Positions 32,037-43,675 of a stretch of DNA of 64,000 nucleotides are shown in pieces (position 1 is the first letter of the stretch; the number at the start of each line of letters is the position of its first letter). The DNA comes from Powellomyces hirtus. Taxonomy: Eukaryota; Chytridiomycota; Chytridiomycetes; Spizellomycetales; Powellomycetaceae. Below the pieces are notes generated by a model. It searched no databases. It had not been told where the DNA came from and saw only the letters and a list, made by a program, of their open reading frames with translations. The stretch lies in assembly GCA_025526995.1 (NCBI GenBank), contig JAHLKG010000032.1:62001-126000 (forward strand), read 5' to 3'. A program made the position numbers and the translations under genes.

Positions 32037-34994
32037 TTACAGACCGAGGTCTTTGGCAACCTGAAGGGAACGGAGGGACGCAACCATCAATGTCCAGCAT
32101 TCATGAGCTTACGACAAACCTCCCTCGGACTTACCATAGCCGCGCAGATAGGATGATAAAAGCTCCTATTCTTCAGGAACGTCTGTTTCGCGACCTCCCT
32201 GCCTTCCGCTCCGCACTTGTCCAGCGCGCGGTACAGCACACGGACAAACTTCATGCGACCGACCTGGCCAAGGAAGGTGGCGACCTGCGGGAAAATGGGC
32301 GTGTACGCCGCCTGGAGACAGAGCCACTGCCAGCGGAAGCGGATTTCGGCGTTCTGGATCGCGGGCATGTTGTAGAGCTCGCCGAAATGCGCGAGGTGCG
32401 AGTGGGAAAGAGACGGTTTTTGGAGGAGCTTTTCCAGGAACATGACTGGTGGGGAAGAAGAGAAACCGTGAATCAGTGTTTTCTTGTGAAGCTTTGAGAT
32501 CCTGCCTTTTGTTACCTTTCTGGTTCGAGCTGAACTGCTCCCAAGACGATTTGTCAATGTTTGGCTTCTCCTGATCACGGGCCGCGTCCCATCTACGATA
32601 CATGCGTAAATCAGTAAAGATAGAGGCAAAGCGTTGACAAGAGAATGCCATATAGACGAAAACTTACTCATCAGCCAGTTGCTGGCAAGCCTTGGCCAAG
32701 CTGTCATCAAAGACATTCGTTACCGGCGGCTAAATGAAGCAACATGAGAAAATCATTCTGCAAGGCGACGCAAGTGCATTGCACAACGTACCATGCCGGG
32801 CTTGTGGAACCAAGCCTCCCAATCGACGGCATTAAGAATCGCCGTCTTTCCCTCCTGGTCCTTGTAGAACTCGTACAAGAACGTCTTGAAGTCGTCCGTG
32901 TTGATAGACTTGTGCGCAAACTTGGTGACATGAGCCTTGAGGTACGGTTCAAATACAGCGGGGCCACCGAGTTCCTTCTCGAGGTAAAAGAGGAAGTTGA
33001 ATCCCTTTTCGTATGGGACCGAGGAGAAGGCTTCATCAGGGTCCTCATTTTCGAGACGTGGGCACAGGCATGTAAACTCGGGACGCTTGATGTCGTCGTA
33101 GTGCTCGACGGATTCGGTCAGAGCCTTAAGACCGATGATGGCGTCGAATTCGAGCACGGGCTGCCCTTGCAGACGGCCGACGATTTTGCGTTCGAGGAAA
33201 ACGGTGAATCCTTCGTTCAACCAGAAGTGCTCCCAGTTTTGGGTGGTGACGAGGTTCCCAAACCTGAACGGCAAAATGTCAGCAAGAGGCATCGAAAGGA
33301 TCAAGTCCAGCGGAATGGATCGGCAGACTCACCATGAGTGCGCGATTTCGTGAGCAACGACATCAACCAGCGATCGGTCTCCCGCGAGCAGAGTAGGTGT
33401 GACGAAGGTCAGGCAAGGGTTCTCCATTCCTGTATACAAGAGATGAGCAACGAATGGCATGCTCAACTATGTGCATGTCAATTTCGGCAACGCACCTCCG
33501 TATGGGAAGGAAGCAGGGAGCACCAACAGGTCGTAGATTCCCCAGTCGTAAGGTGTCAGCAAGCTCTCTCCAGTTGCAATGAATTCTTCTGTGCCGGCAA
33601 ACTCCCAGGCAGCGGCCTCGATGACTTCCGGCTCGCTCCACACCGTGGAACGGGGGCCAATTGGGATGCTGGCCAGGTTACCGACGGCGAGGGCAATGAG
33701 ATACGACTGAGAAGCGCGTAGAAGAGCGGGGACGTTATTCAGCCACGCCGAGTCGCAAACACCAAGCTCAACATCTCTGGAGCTCAAACTCACCGGAATG
33801 CTAGTCTCCTGGGAGAATCGGAAAATCTTCTTATCACCGACCGTCTCTTCACCAGTCCTGACCGCACTCATGAGCACGCGGAGGTTGGCGGGGCCGGTAA
33901 TATCAGCAGAGTAAGTAATCTTCACTCCGGGGGTGTCGCTAATCGGTACCATGCTACGCGCGTGAATAGCCTATTTATGTATATATTCAGTAATTTGACA
34001 CCCTTGTCCGTAATGAACGTTTTGTTCCTACCTGGCACTGGGAGAACAAGTAGGGAAGCTTCTTCCCCACAGTCTGACTGGGAGTCAACCACTGCAACGC
34101 CGTGCACTTGTCGGTGGTGGCGTACTTGATGCACACTTTAAAGACCGTTTCGGCAGGGACCGCCTGTATTCCCAAAGAGTCTGCGTCAGTTGTTCCATGC
34201 CATATCATTCATCTCCGCCATGTACAAGCCATTCGCTGACCTCGCTGAAGTGGATAGTGAGCCTGGATCCAAACTTCTCATCCCTCGTAGCCAGCTCGAA
34301 CTGCAAATCGAAAGTATTGGTCAGACACCAACATTGCAGTGCTTGAGACCACTTTCGCGTCTACCTTCAAAGTCTGGCCTTCTTCCTGCTCCTTGCCGAG
34401 AAGCGTAATCTGTTGGATGTCAAGGTAGCTGGTATCCTACAACAAATCAAAACGTTTGCAGTCGGTCAATAAACCGAGCACGTGTGTTTTCAGCTCTCGA
34501 GTTCATGTGCCATCTCACCAGGACAAATTCCGTAACGCTTTTACCGACGACTTTAGCGGTGTGGGTCACACTCCCCTGAAGAATACGTTTGTCGAAATCG
34601 ACCGCAAGGGACAGGTGCGAGTGGGTGATCCTAATCTCGTCTGTGTTCGCGAACGAGTTGGGATCTAAGGTAAGATCACAAGCATGATGAACAAGACAGC
34701 CGGTAAGCAAATATCAAGAGGGTCGGTTGAAAGAGAGCCAGGCAGCGTCATACCAGTGGGACAGAATCGGGGAGCCATGTTGAGGAGCGTAGCGGTCTGC
34801 GAGTGAGAAGACGTTGACGAGGTGGGGGAAGGCGAACGGTGGACAGCAGGGGCAACCGATCCGCCACTGTTGGGAATGTTCGACGAGGCGAGGCGCGACT
34901 GTGCACCAGGTGCCGCCGCAGAATTCGTGGCAGCTAGCCCACGACCAGCGGGCACTCCGCGGAAGCAACGCAAAAGACGTTGGATCGTTGACAT
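32037..34994 (-). CDS. LTA4H: Leukotriene A4 hydrolase-type aminopeptidase (M1 family)
   Basis: Zinc aminopeptidase/epoxide hydrolase of the LTA4H/yeast Lap2 family. Thirteen exons: 34994-34754, 34664-34519, 34436-34365, 34300-34241, 34163-34032, 33970-33794, 33706-33496, 33429-33333, 33263-32792, 32729-32668, 32592-32516, 32445-32135, 32060-32037. These total 693 aa. Key motifs: [12 protein letters not shown] (substrate-binding GGMEN), HEIAHSWFGN with the third zinc ligand in [19 protein letters not shown], and the C-terminal helical domain ending [14 protein letters not shown] 24-nt terminal exon supplies VAKDLGL, which fits the family end better than reading through the GTAAGT donor. The internal Met 73 (MAPRF...) gives the usual cytosolic length of 621 aa. 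The 72-residue extension is Arg/Ser/Ala-rich and may be an organelle leader. Confidence 0.94.
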
Positions 34995-36296
34995 TCTGAA
35001 TATGTATGATAGTATCTGAAATCAATGGAATGTGTTGAAAACACCATACATCTGTCGTAGGATTGTCGCTGGTTTTACATTTACACTTTGTGAGTTCGCG
35101 CCAAAAAACGTGGAACTACTGGCTAGATATAGCCCCAAATGTCGGTAGATTTCGCACTTCGCATGGAAGAAACAGTATGTGAGACGCTGATGCACCTGAT
35201 ACTGTTGTGGAGCATCCTCCTTTCGGATGGGAATTGAACGGACAGAGTCCCGGTAACTGTGTGCGTGAAGGGAACCAAAATGTCAGGTCCGAGACTCCCT
35301 CAGATCTACAGACTAATGCCACACACCAGTTTGCAGGCCTTTTCTTTTTCCTCGCCGGGGCTCTGTGCGCTGTTTCTGGCCCTAGAGTTCGTTATCAGGA
35401 AAGTACAAAGCGAGACGTTGCCTATAGCCAAAACCGCGTGCTTGGGCATAGCTCAGCCAATACCTGAGCAGATTGAATGGAAACGGGAGCTACGATGTGG
35501 GCCATGGCGCGCAGGACGATTGGCACCGTGTCTGGGAACGAAAACCCTTAGACCTGCCTCATTCACTCGCTCCACTCTTAAGATATCTGGCCTAGGGCGT
35601 TGGATGGTCACCACCGCCTATAGCATAATGACCGGATGAACTAGTGAGGCAGTAGGATAGTATTTATTGTATAGATCTACGGAAAGACGGCGACGATTTC
35701 TCATAGATAGCTGGATATAGGCTGTCCAAACTGTGACTCATTGACTTGACTGACGAAATAACTCTTTGATGCATTTTGCAGACGCTCTCTTTCGTCCTGA
35801 AGGAATTACTTCTCGTCTCCCCACACAGCATCGCTGCATCGGCGTTCCCAGTCGCTTGCTTTCATGGCAGGGGCAAATGCTGCTACTCACTCTCCCACTC
35901 AGCATATTCGCTCCCAACTCAAAAACGGCTCCGGATCCACCTTACTCATTCACCCACCCCCGCCCGGAGATTTACTCGCCGTTTGACTCCGATACTTACT
36001 ATTTTTAAACGTCGCTCCCGCCCCACACTATCGACTCTCACTCTCAGTATCTCTCGAGCTTTCTTTTTGGACCCGACCCCTCCCAAAGACCCTCAAAAGC
36101 GAACGGCACAGTCAGGCAATCAAGCGACCCCCAACGTCAGCTAGTCAGTCAAAAAGGGACGCTCCACTCCGCCCTTCTCTCCATCTCTTCCTTCTCCAAA
36201 ATCCAATCTGCAAACAATAACCATAGGCCTACTGCCGTCTACAAGAGCAAAAAAAAAAACAAACAGTCTTACGGGCCACCAGAAGGTGGACAAAGT
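34995..36296. other. Divergent intergenic region
   Basis: Between the starts of the aminopeptidase (minus) and the USP10-like gene (plus). No coding signal is convincing; the ORFs at 35116-35640 and 35766-36144 lack motifs. A short block near 35119-35147 (core AGCCCCAAATGTCGG) recurs inverted near 29040-29068. Confidence 0.4.
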
Positions 36297-39280
36297 ATGG
36301 GAGTTCAACTCCCCCAACAACAGTTTGCCTCAGACCATCGATACCCCAAACAAATACCACAATCGCTGATGGTGACCCGCATGGTACGTCCAATGAAGGA
36401 AAGGGATTGAAGAGGGTGGCTGGCTGCATCTGGGACTGGATTTGGGCCGCATGCTAGCGATCGAGTGAGCGAAGGGTTTTCGCTCGCAAAATGGAGCATT
36501 TAATCATGGGCCGGGCAGGGAAAGAAAAACCTCCGAGTTGCGCAAGGAACGAGTGGGCGAGCAAACAAGCAAAAGCCGCAGTGCTGATGTGCAAAGTTCT
36601 ATTCTGATTTACAAATTCCTGCTAATGTTCCTTTGCATGTCCTTTTCAGGCTGGCGGAAGCTTGTGCGAGAAATTCTCGTTCGGCGGTTTGTCGCCGACA
36701 GAGATTCGCAAGGTCGTTGACTTTACCTCTCTCACTACATACGCAGTAAGTATTGCTATCACATAGCATTGTGCAATCATAAAATACACTTCAAGCTGCC
36801 TATCCTTTTACTGATGACCTTCATTTTTCCGTTTCTATTACAGCCACAATGGTCGCCACGACCACGCCCAAAACGACCCAGCATCGTTTTTGGAACCATC
36901 GTGGTAGAGGTGTATGACAAGACGTCACCAACGCCAGGGCCTGACTCGCCGGTGCTGATATGCCCAGATGGGCAGTCATATGTGCCAAAGAGGGAGAGTG
37001 GTCGCAAGAGACGACCAAAGAGCGCCCCGACTCCCTCTACACCTGGTAAGACACAAGTATCATATCTAATACGGGTTGACGTCAATCCTAATTTCCATCT
37101 TCGTGCTAGTGAAAACAGAACCGATTAAACGTAGCGCAGTAACCCCCACTGCGGCTAAATATCAGGCGCCTACAACACCGTCACCTCAGAGAAATATGGC
37201 ACCATTCTCTTCACTACAAACATCCCCAGCTCAGGGACTGAACGACCAGAGAACTGCCCCTGATACTGGCTTGGAAGTTGCCATACCTGCTCCGAAGATC
37301 ATGCCAGTCACTTATGCTGAGCGCGCCAAGTCCCCATCGAAGGCGCCAACGCAGACCCCGGTGACAAGCCCTGTCAAGTCTCCAGTTGAATCACCCGCAA
37401 AATCACTGGCGAAGCTGATTACTTCACCGCCCACGTCCGGTCAAGGAAAGGTGAATGGGCGGGCGCCTAGTATTAGTCCAACCTCGCCAACGAGCGCAGG
37501 TCCCGGTCCCAAGCGCTGGGCAGATCTGATCAAGGCTGGGCCGGTGCCCACTCCAAACGGCGTTTCCCACAAGCCCGCCGTTCCGAAACCCAGCATTGGA
37601 AATAAAAAGACCATTGGTGGTAGGTTTAATGCTTGTTCTGCTTGTTTGCAATATCACTGGCGCTGATGTGTTGTTTTGTCAGAGGTCCTCGGTGGCCTTA
37701 CTGTGTCGTACCATGGAAACCTGGTACACCCTCGAGGGCTCATCAACTCGGGGAATATGTGCTTCCTTAACGCAATTCTGCAACCCTTGCTGCATTGCGC
37801 CCCCTTCTACAATGCGTTCAAGGAGCTGTCCCGGCAAATGATACACAGTTTCAAAGCTAAGCAGTCCATTCTTGCCTCTATGTAAGTGTAGTGTGTCATT
37901 GCCGGCATTGCTCATGTTGCATTGGGCGTTTGGCTCATTTGCACCATTGCTCTCAATAGGATTATGTTCTTGGATGAGTTCCGTGAGGATGAGCCCGGCA
38001 AAAAGCTCATTTTGCCAGAAGGCGATGACCCGGACGCCTTTGCGCCAGAGTACGTTTACACGGCTATCCGTGCTCTCATGCACCTTGATTCCGCCAAGGT
38101 AACCAAATCATTGTTGCGTGCATCATCCCGTGAACATACTTGTAAGTCTCTCTCGCCATGTTTTATCTGACTGTTTCCACAGGGACGGCAAGAGGATGCC
38201 CAAGAGTTCTTGGGGTTCATTTTGGACGGTCTCCACGAGGAGATGCTCCAACTCCAACGCACGTCCCAGAGTCCTCAGCCCAATGGGACTGCCAGCGATT
38301 CCGACAGCTGGGTCGAAGTTGGACGCAATAACAAGACCCTCGAGACCCGATCGGTGAGTTTCCATCTCCACTCTATCCGATAAACCATGATCACAGTGTT
38401 TGCTTTATCGGATACAGAACAAGTGCTAATCCTCGTCTGTCTTTTGCACCTTCCTTCTAAGACGGACATGCCATCCTCACCCATCTCCAGCATCTTCGGG
38501 GGAAGAATGCGGAGTGTGGTTAGATGTTCTGGCCGCAAGGACTCGATCACACTAGAGCCTTACGATACATTGCAATTGGACCTGGCTGTAAGTCTTTGGA
38601 GTGATTGTCTCCCGCAATGGCTCGTCTCTTTGTCAGTTGCTAAAAGTGTCGCCTTCTTTGTGCCATTTCTCTCTCTCCATTTCCGCTCGGACTGACCTGC
38701 CATCTTTAGCCGGACTCGGTCCATACTATAGAAGACGCGTTGGCAAATTTGACCGCATCAGAAATCTTGGAGGGCTTTACAACCCCAAGCAAAGGAAACA
38801 AGGGAAACGCAACCAAGCAGACGTTTGTGGAGTCACTTCCCCCGATCCTGATCCTCCATCTTAAACGCTTTGTGTATGACAACGCCAAGGGCGCTCAAAA
38901 GTTACATAAACACGTTGACTACGGCATGGAATTGAAGATCAAATCTGGTAAGAGCCTGACCCGAGTCCAATCAAGCAAAGCTGCATGCCCCACCCACTGA
39001 CCCTCCCGCCGCTCGCCTTGTTTTTTTTTTTTTGTTTCTTGTCACAGAAATCATGTCCCCCTCGGTGCGTCAAAAAGCGCAACAACAGTACCGACTCTTT
39101 GCGGTCGTTTACCACCACGGGCGGCTCGCAGCCGGAGGCCATTACACGTGCGACGTGCAACGGCAAACGGGCGAATGGATCCGCATGGACGACGCTGCCA
39201 TGGCGGTCGTATCGCCCCAAGACGTGCTGCAGGAAAAGAAGGACCGGGCAGCGTACATGCTGTTTTATTGCCGTGCCTAG
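36297..39280 (+). CDS. USP10: Ubiquitin carboxyl-terminal hydrolase, USP10/Ubp3 family
   Basis: Cysteine deubiquitinase; in this family it works with a G3BP/Bre5 partner in stress granules and selective autophagy. Ten exons: 36297-36383, 36650-36745, 36844-37045, 37110-37619, 37683-37881, 37960-38098, 38183-38353, 38462-38587, 38710-38947, 39048-39280. These total 666 aa. The N-terminal FSFGGLSPTEI resembles the FGDFSPDEF G3BP-binding motif of USP10. A disordered Pro/Ser/Lys region (about residues 130-290) follows. The USP fold has the Cys box NSGNMCFLNAILQ, QEDAQEFLGFIL, ILILHLKRFVYD, the His box AAGGHYTCDV and RMDDAAMAVV. Catalytic Cys and His are present. Exon 1 was chosen because ATG plus donor joins in frame to the motif exon. 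Confidence 0.92.
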
Positions 39281-40609
39281 AGAAAAATTATTGTGGTTGT
39301 TTTTTTTATTATTTCTCTCTTTCCCCCCTTTGGGTTTCTGGAAAACCCCCCGCATATACACTCGCTCTCTCCATAAGAGACCCCCCACCTCACAAACTAA
39401 ACCCCCCCCCCCCCCCCCCCTCTACACACACACATACATACCTGCTCAATGGTAGCAAAAAAAATACACACTGTCGTCACCCACGCTTTTGAGGTTCTGA
39501 CCCCGTGGTAACCCCATGGATATAGGTGTCAAAACGGCCCGCGGCAACAAACGAGGCGGGGCTGCTGCGGATCAGCCCTTTGGAGATTTGTGGTTTCTGG
39601 ATGCTTTGTGGATGCGATGCGCATTTTTCATCTCGGTAGATCGCGATGGGGGGTCATGTGCGGGCGGTCAGGATATGGACATCCAAACCGTCCAGAAAAG
39701 GAGAGAACAAAAAAAAGGGAAAAAAACGGCCGGGAGTGCGTATTGCGTACTGTACTGTACGAGTTTGTAGCACGCCACGCCACGGGTTGAAGAAACCGGG
39801 TCATGCAAAAAAAAAAAAAAAAGTTTTCCGCAACCACAACAACCACTTCCTGACTTGGACCACACCCACACCAAAAAAATAGATAAAGCGACGTTCCGTA
39901 TTCGGTGTGGTGTGAGGCAGACACGAGACTGTTATTAAATAGATAAACCGTGCCCCCCCCCCCCCCCCCCCCCCCGCCATCCATCCCAGAAAAAAAAAAC
40001 ATACGGAGCTCTGCATAATTTCCTATCTCGTGGCAAGCGCAGCCCCTAACGGGGATGTATATATTTCAGTGTAGCGGGGTTACGCGCTCTCCCATGCCCA
40101 AGAGACGCCCCAACGCGGGACGGCGACTCTCACAGTTCAATGTTCCCCCAGCCTTCCTACGCATATTTCCGGGTGGCTGTTTTTTGGTCGGTTGCTCGGG
40201 TTGAGCGAGGGGGGAGAGGAGAGAGGGAGCTGATGTTTTCGTTGCCATGGTGCATGGGGTGGCATGGGATGGCGCGCGGGTGGGTTTGAACGGTGCGGGG
40301 CGGAAAACGTCGTGTGGCGCGATACGTGCCGTGAGTGCGTTTCACTAACGGGGTGGGAGGAGGACCCAGTGGTTGGTTTGCGCTTTTTTGTATGCCACAT
40401 GAGGTATCTACCTCTCGTCGTGGGGTCGGGATAGCGAAATGTCGTGTGCGTGGTGCGTACCGATTTGATTAACCCACCAGACTCGATTCCAAAGATATCG
40501 AGGATAAAATATCTTCGGGACCCAAGCCCTGTTATCTTTTCCGAACCACTCACTTCCACCTCTTTTCCATCAGCTGAACGACCGGCTTCCTACTCTCTCT
40601 CGCCCACCA
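39281..40609. other. Intergenic with long poly-C tracts
   Basis: No gene recognised. Plus-strand C homopolymers occur at 39402-39420 (19 C) and 39953-39975 (23 C). A-runs occur near 39808 and 39991. ORFs across these tracts are artefacts of low complexity. Confidence 0.5.
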
Positions 40610-40800
40610 CGACCTCAGGTCGTACCCGCTGCCGGCTTTGCCTTGTATTGTCTATACGGGCTCTCGCAGATGATTAGAAGGTAGGGCCGTATGGGTCCCT
40701 CATCCCCTTTCCCCCTCTTGCAGGACTTTACGCGCGCGTTCAGTCATATCTTCGACAGACAATTGCGACCCCAACGACAATGATGCCAGAGGCGTCGCCG
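40610..40800 (-). pseudogene. Decayed partial duplicate of the TAF11 last exon
   Basis: The plus-strand sequence 40630-40800 aligns with 40915-41085, the histone-fold part of TAF11. Shared phrases include TCTCGCA-ATGAT, ATGGGTCC, CGCGTTC(A/G)GTCAT, CGACA and CGACAATGATGCC. The copy has indels that break the frame and many substitutions, so it cannot code for the domain. Its position directly downstream, in the same orientation, points to a local tandem duplication followed by decay. Confidence 0.75.
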
Positions 40801-40867
40801 AGGATGGCGGTATTGCACGATGGTCTTTCCACCGCTATTTGATGAATCACCCCCTCCTCCTCCCCCA

Positions 40868-41700
40868 TCACCTAAACAAGCGCTTCCGACTCCCGCCCGC
40901 CGGGACCGCCGCCGGGTCCGTCTTGTACCGGCGATACGCCTCTCGCAAATGATCAGGACGAATGGGTCCGTCGTCATCGCCCCACTCCTGCATGACTTCG
41001 CGTGCGCGTTCGGTCATGTCGCCGACAAACAGTTTGGCGACCCCGGCGACAATGATGCCGGACGTGTCCGTGAGCGTGGCGTTCGTGAGGTGCGCAATGT
41101 GTTTCTTCATGGCTTTTTTCTCGATTTTGGAGCGCCGGAAGACTTCGTAGCGCGCTTGTTGCTCCGGTGTGAAGGTTTTGAAGAGGGCTCTGGCGGGGGC
41201 GAGAAGAGAGAAGAGAGAAAAAAGGAGGGTGGGTGGGTTGGAATAAAGCTTCACGACTGTAGGATCAGGGGATGCGATGTAGATGATCGGTCGACATACT
41301 TTTCCGCTTCCTTGTCAACCACTCCCTGCGGCAACGTATACTCATCCAACTCATCATCCACATCCGACTCCTCCTCCTTGGTCGCAAGGGCGAGCTGACT
41401 CGTCTCCCCGACCACCGCCCCACCCGCACTGCCACCCACATCGGCCTCACTCGCTCCCGCTGCGGTTGTCGGATCTGGGTGCAACGCCGGCGGGGGATCC
41501 GACACTGCGGGTGGGTGGGTGGTGAGCGTGTTGGGTTTTGCACTGGGTGGTGCGAACGGGTTGGACATGTCGGTGGAAATGTGCGGTGTGAAGCGGCCCT
41601 CGGAGGCGGCTCCACTGCGGGATTTGGATGCGGGCGTGGAGAGGGTGGTGCGCGAGGACAGGGTTTTGCGCTTTTTCGTCGGTTTGGTTGTTTCGTCCAT
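40868..41700 (-). CDS. TAF11: Transcription initiation factor TFIID subunit 11
   Basis: Histone-fold subunit of TFIID that pairs with TAF13 and contacts TFIIA and TBP in the nucleus. Exons 41700-41300 and 41189-40868 give 240 aa. The N-terminal 130 residues are polar (KKRKTLSSRTTLS, acidic EEESDVDDELDEY). The C-terminal histone fold begins FTPEQQARYEVFRRSKIEKK and continues through TDTSGIIVAGVAKLFVGDM, EWGDDDGPIRPDHLREAYRR and a basic tail ending RKRLFR. Positions 41701-41724 are an in-frame GTG-initiated extension; the ATG at 41700 is the first Met. The gene diverges from VMA3 408 bp away. Confidence 0.93.
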
Positions 41701-42108
41701 GGTTTGTGCGGGTGTCGTTTTCACGTATGGGTCGATTATGGATGAATGACCGAGTGCTGTCTTCTATCTTTCGACCTTCTTTTCTCCACTTTTCCCTTCT
41801 TTTGTTGATTAGCGTGCAGGGTGTGGGATGGTATGTGCTCTCCGGTTATCTCTATTTCCCAGGAAGATCGTTGTGGGAGAAACAAATTTGGGAATGACAA
41901 TGCACACGTCACGTGGAGAGCGCGCTGCGGGGGGTAGCGAATTCTGACGTTCCCAAAAGCTGCAAGACCCGCTCGCCACATTCCCATCCCGTCACCCATC
42001 GCAAACAGAGACCCACACGTGCGGGAGAGAGAGAGAGAGAAAGAGAGAGAGTGCATACACATTCATTCCTCCAGCATTTCCAACGCAGCCGCATCAGCAT
42101 TGAACCCC
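41701..42108. promoter_or_regulatory. Divergent promoter, TAF11 / VMA3
   Basis: A 408-bp region between the two opposed starts. It contains a purine microsatellite of GA units near 42024-42050 on the VMA3 side. No binding site is assigned. Confidence 0.45.
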
Positions 42109-43099
42109 ATGTCGACATCCGAGGCCTGTCCGGCATTCGCGCCCTTTTTCGGGTTTGCGGGCGCGGCGTCCGCAATGATCCTCTCGGCCGTCGGCGCCGC
42201 ATACGGCACGGCCAAGGCGGGAATTGGAATCGCGGGTGTGGGGACGTTCAGGCCTGATCTGTGAGTAGAGGTCGGGGGAGTGATGGCAAGTGCGGTGGAT
42301 CGAGCTGGGTTTGGGTGCACGTAACCATTCGGGGATGGAATGGTGGCGGAGGAGAGGTGCGGCGGAGAGCAGGAGGACTTGATTTTGTGCTGATACCGAC
42401 GGATGCGATTCTTTTGAAACTCCATCCCGCACTTGCCACTTTTGAGTTTCTGACGGTTATTATGTGTTTTGATTATTATGTGTCTTTCTAATCATGTTCT
42501 TTGATCCCAAACGCGCGTGATTCAGCATGATGAAGTCGTTAATTCCTGTGGTTATGGCAGGTAAATCCCCCCCCCCCCCCCCCAACCCACCCAAACCTTG
42601 CTCATTCCCCCCCAAAACAAATTGCGCACACCACACATCCATCCCACTAACCCACCAGCGCCTCCATTCTCTTCACCACATGGATCATGTAGGAATAATA
42701 GCAGTGTACGGCCTCGTCGTGTCGGTTCTCGTCAGCAACGACCTCAACCCGGACGGCGACTACTCGCTCTTTGCCGGATTCGTCCACCTCGCCGCAGGCC
42801 TCTCCACGGGCTTTGCGGGCTTGAGCGGCGGGTATGCGATTGGCGTTGTGGGTGATGCGTGTGGTAAGTGAGGAATTAAAAATGAAAAACCACAAAACCA
42901 CACACACACGCGCCGGGGACTGATGGGTATTTTGCATTTTGCTTTTGCTCCTTTTTTTTTAAAAGTACGAGGATACCTCTACCAACCCAAAATGTTTGTC
43001 GGCATGGTCCTGATCCTCATCTTTGCCGAAGTCCTGGGCCTCTACGGACTGATTGTCAGTCTGATCCTCAACACAAAGGCCACCAGTGATTGCACATGA
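42109..43099 (+). CDS. VMA3: V-type ATPase proteolipid subunit c
   Basis: Membrane rotor subunit of the vacuolar H+-ATPase. Exons 42109-42260, 42526-42560, 42693-42863 and 42966-43099 give 163 aa with four transmembrane helices (yeast Vma3 is 160). Signatures: [17 protein letters not shown] at the start, [14 protein letters not shown] in TM1, [22 protein letters not shown] in TM2, [14 protein letters not shown] in TM3, and the proton-carrying Glu in [18 protein letters not shown] in TM4. One exon is only 35 nt. The intron after it starts GTAAAT and runs straight into a 17-nt poly-C tract (42567-42583). The paralogue Vma11 is an alternative label. Confidence 0.95.
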
Positions 43100-43675
43100 G
43101 AAGAGAGGGGACTTGCAAGCGAGCGTAGCCACGCCCCCTCCCAACGCAGGGGCGTCTTTGTCTCTTTTCCGGCCTCCCACTTTTCTCCCCCCACCCGTTC
43201 CCGACCCCACGCAAAACCTCTCCCCCCCCCCCCGCGCTGCCATGCGAAATATCGTTTTTTTACGACTCTTCTTTGTTTCCCGCGGTTGCGGGTGAAATCG
43301 TAATTGTGGTGCAACAATGAGAAAGCGCTTTTCGTGTATACATGTGCAGCAACGGTCGTCAATGTGGACCCCCGCACGCGCGTAGGAAGAGGGGGAAAAT
43401 GTGAATGTGCAATTGGTAGCTTGCTCCTTTTGTAATATGGCGTTTCTTGTTGCTGGTAGGCACCGGATCATCTCTGTTGGACTGTTTATTGAGGCTCGTC
43501 TCAATCAATGAGAATGAGGACACACGACATCCAAGGCAATCGGCAAAAAAGAGTGGGTTATATTTCTCTCGGGGGCAATTTACAGTCCGAGGGAATTGTA
43601 GAGAGGGGTATTTACACATACAAGGGTGTGGTGAGAGGGAACGGGAGGGGGGAGAGACTAGGATCAGACCGGGGT
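43100..43675. other. Convergent 3' region
   Basis: Between the stops of VMA3 and UBE2S. Contains a 12-nt poly-C tract (43222-43233). Nothing else recognised. Confidence 0.4.

Noticed and set aside
39032..39990. ORFs rich in His/Pro or Gly across 39.0-40.0 kb
   Set aside because: They depend on poly-C, poly-A and CA-rich low-complexity tracts.
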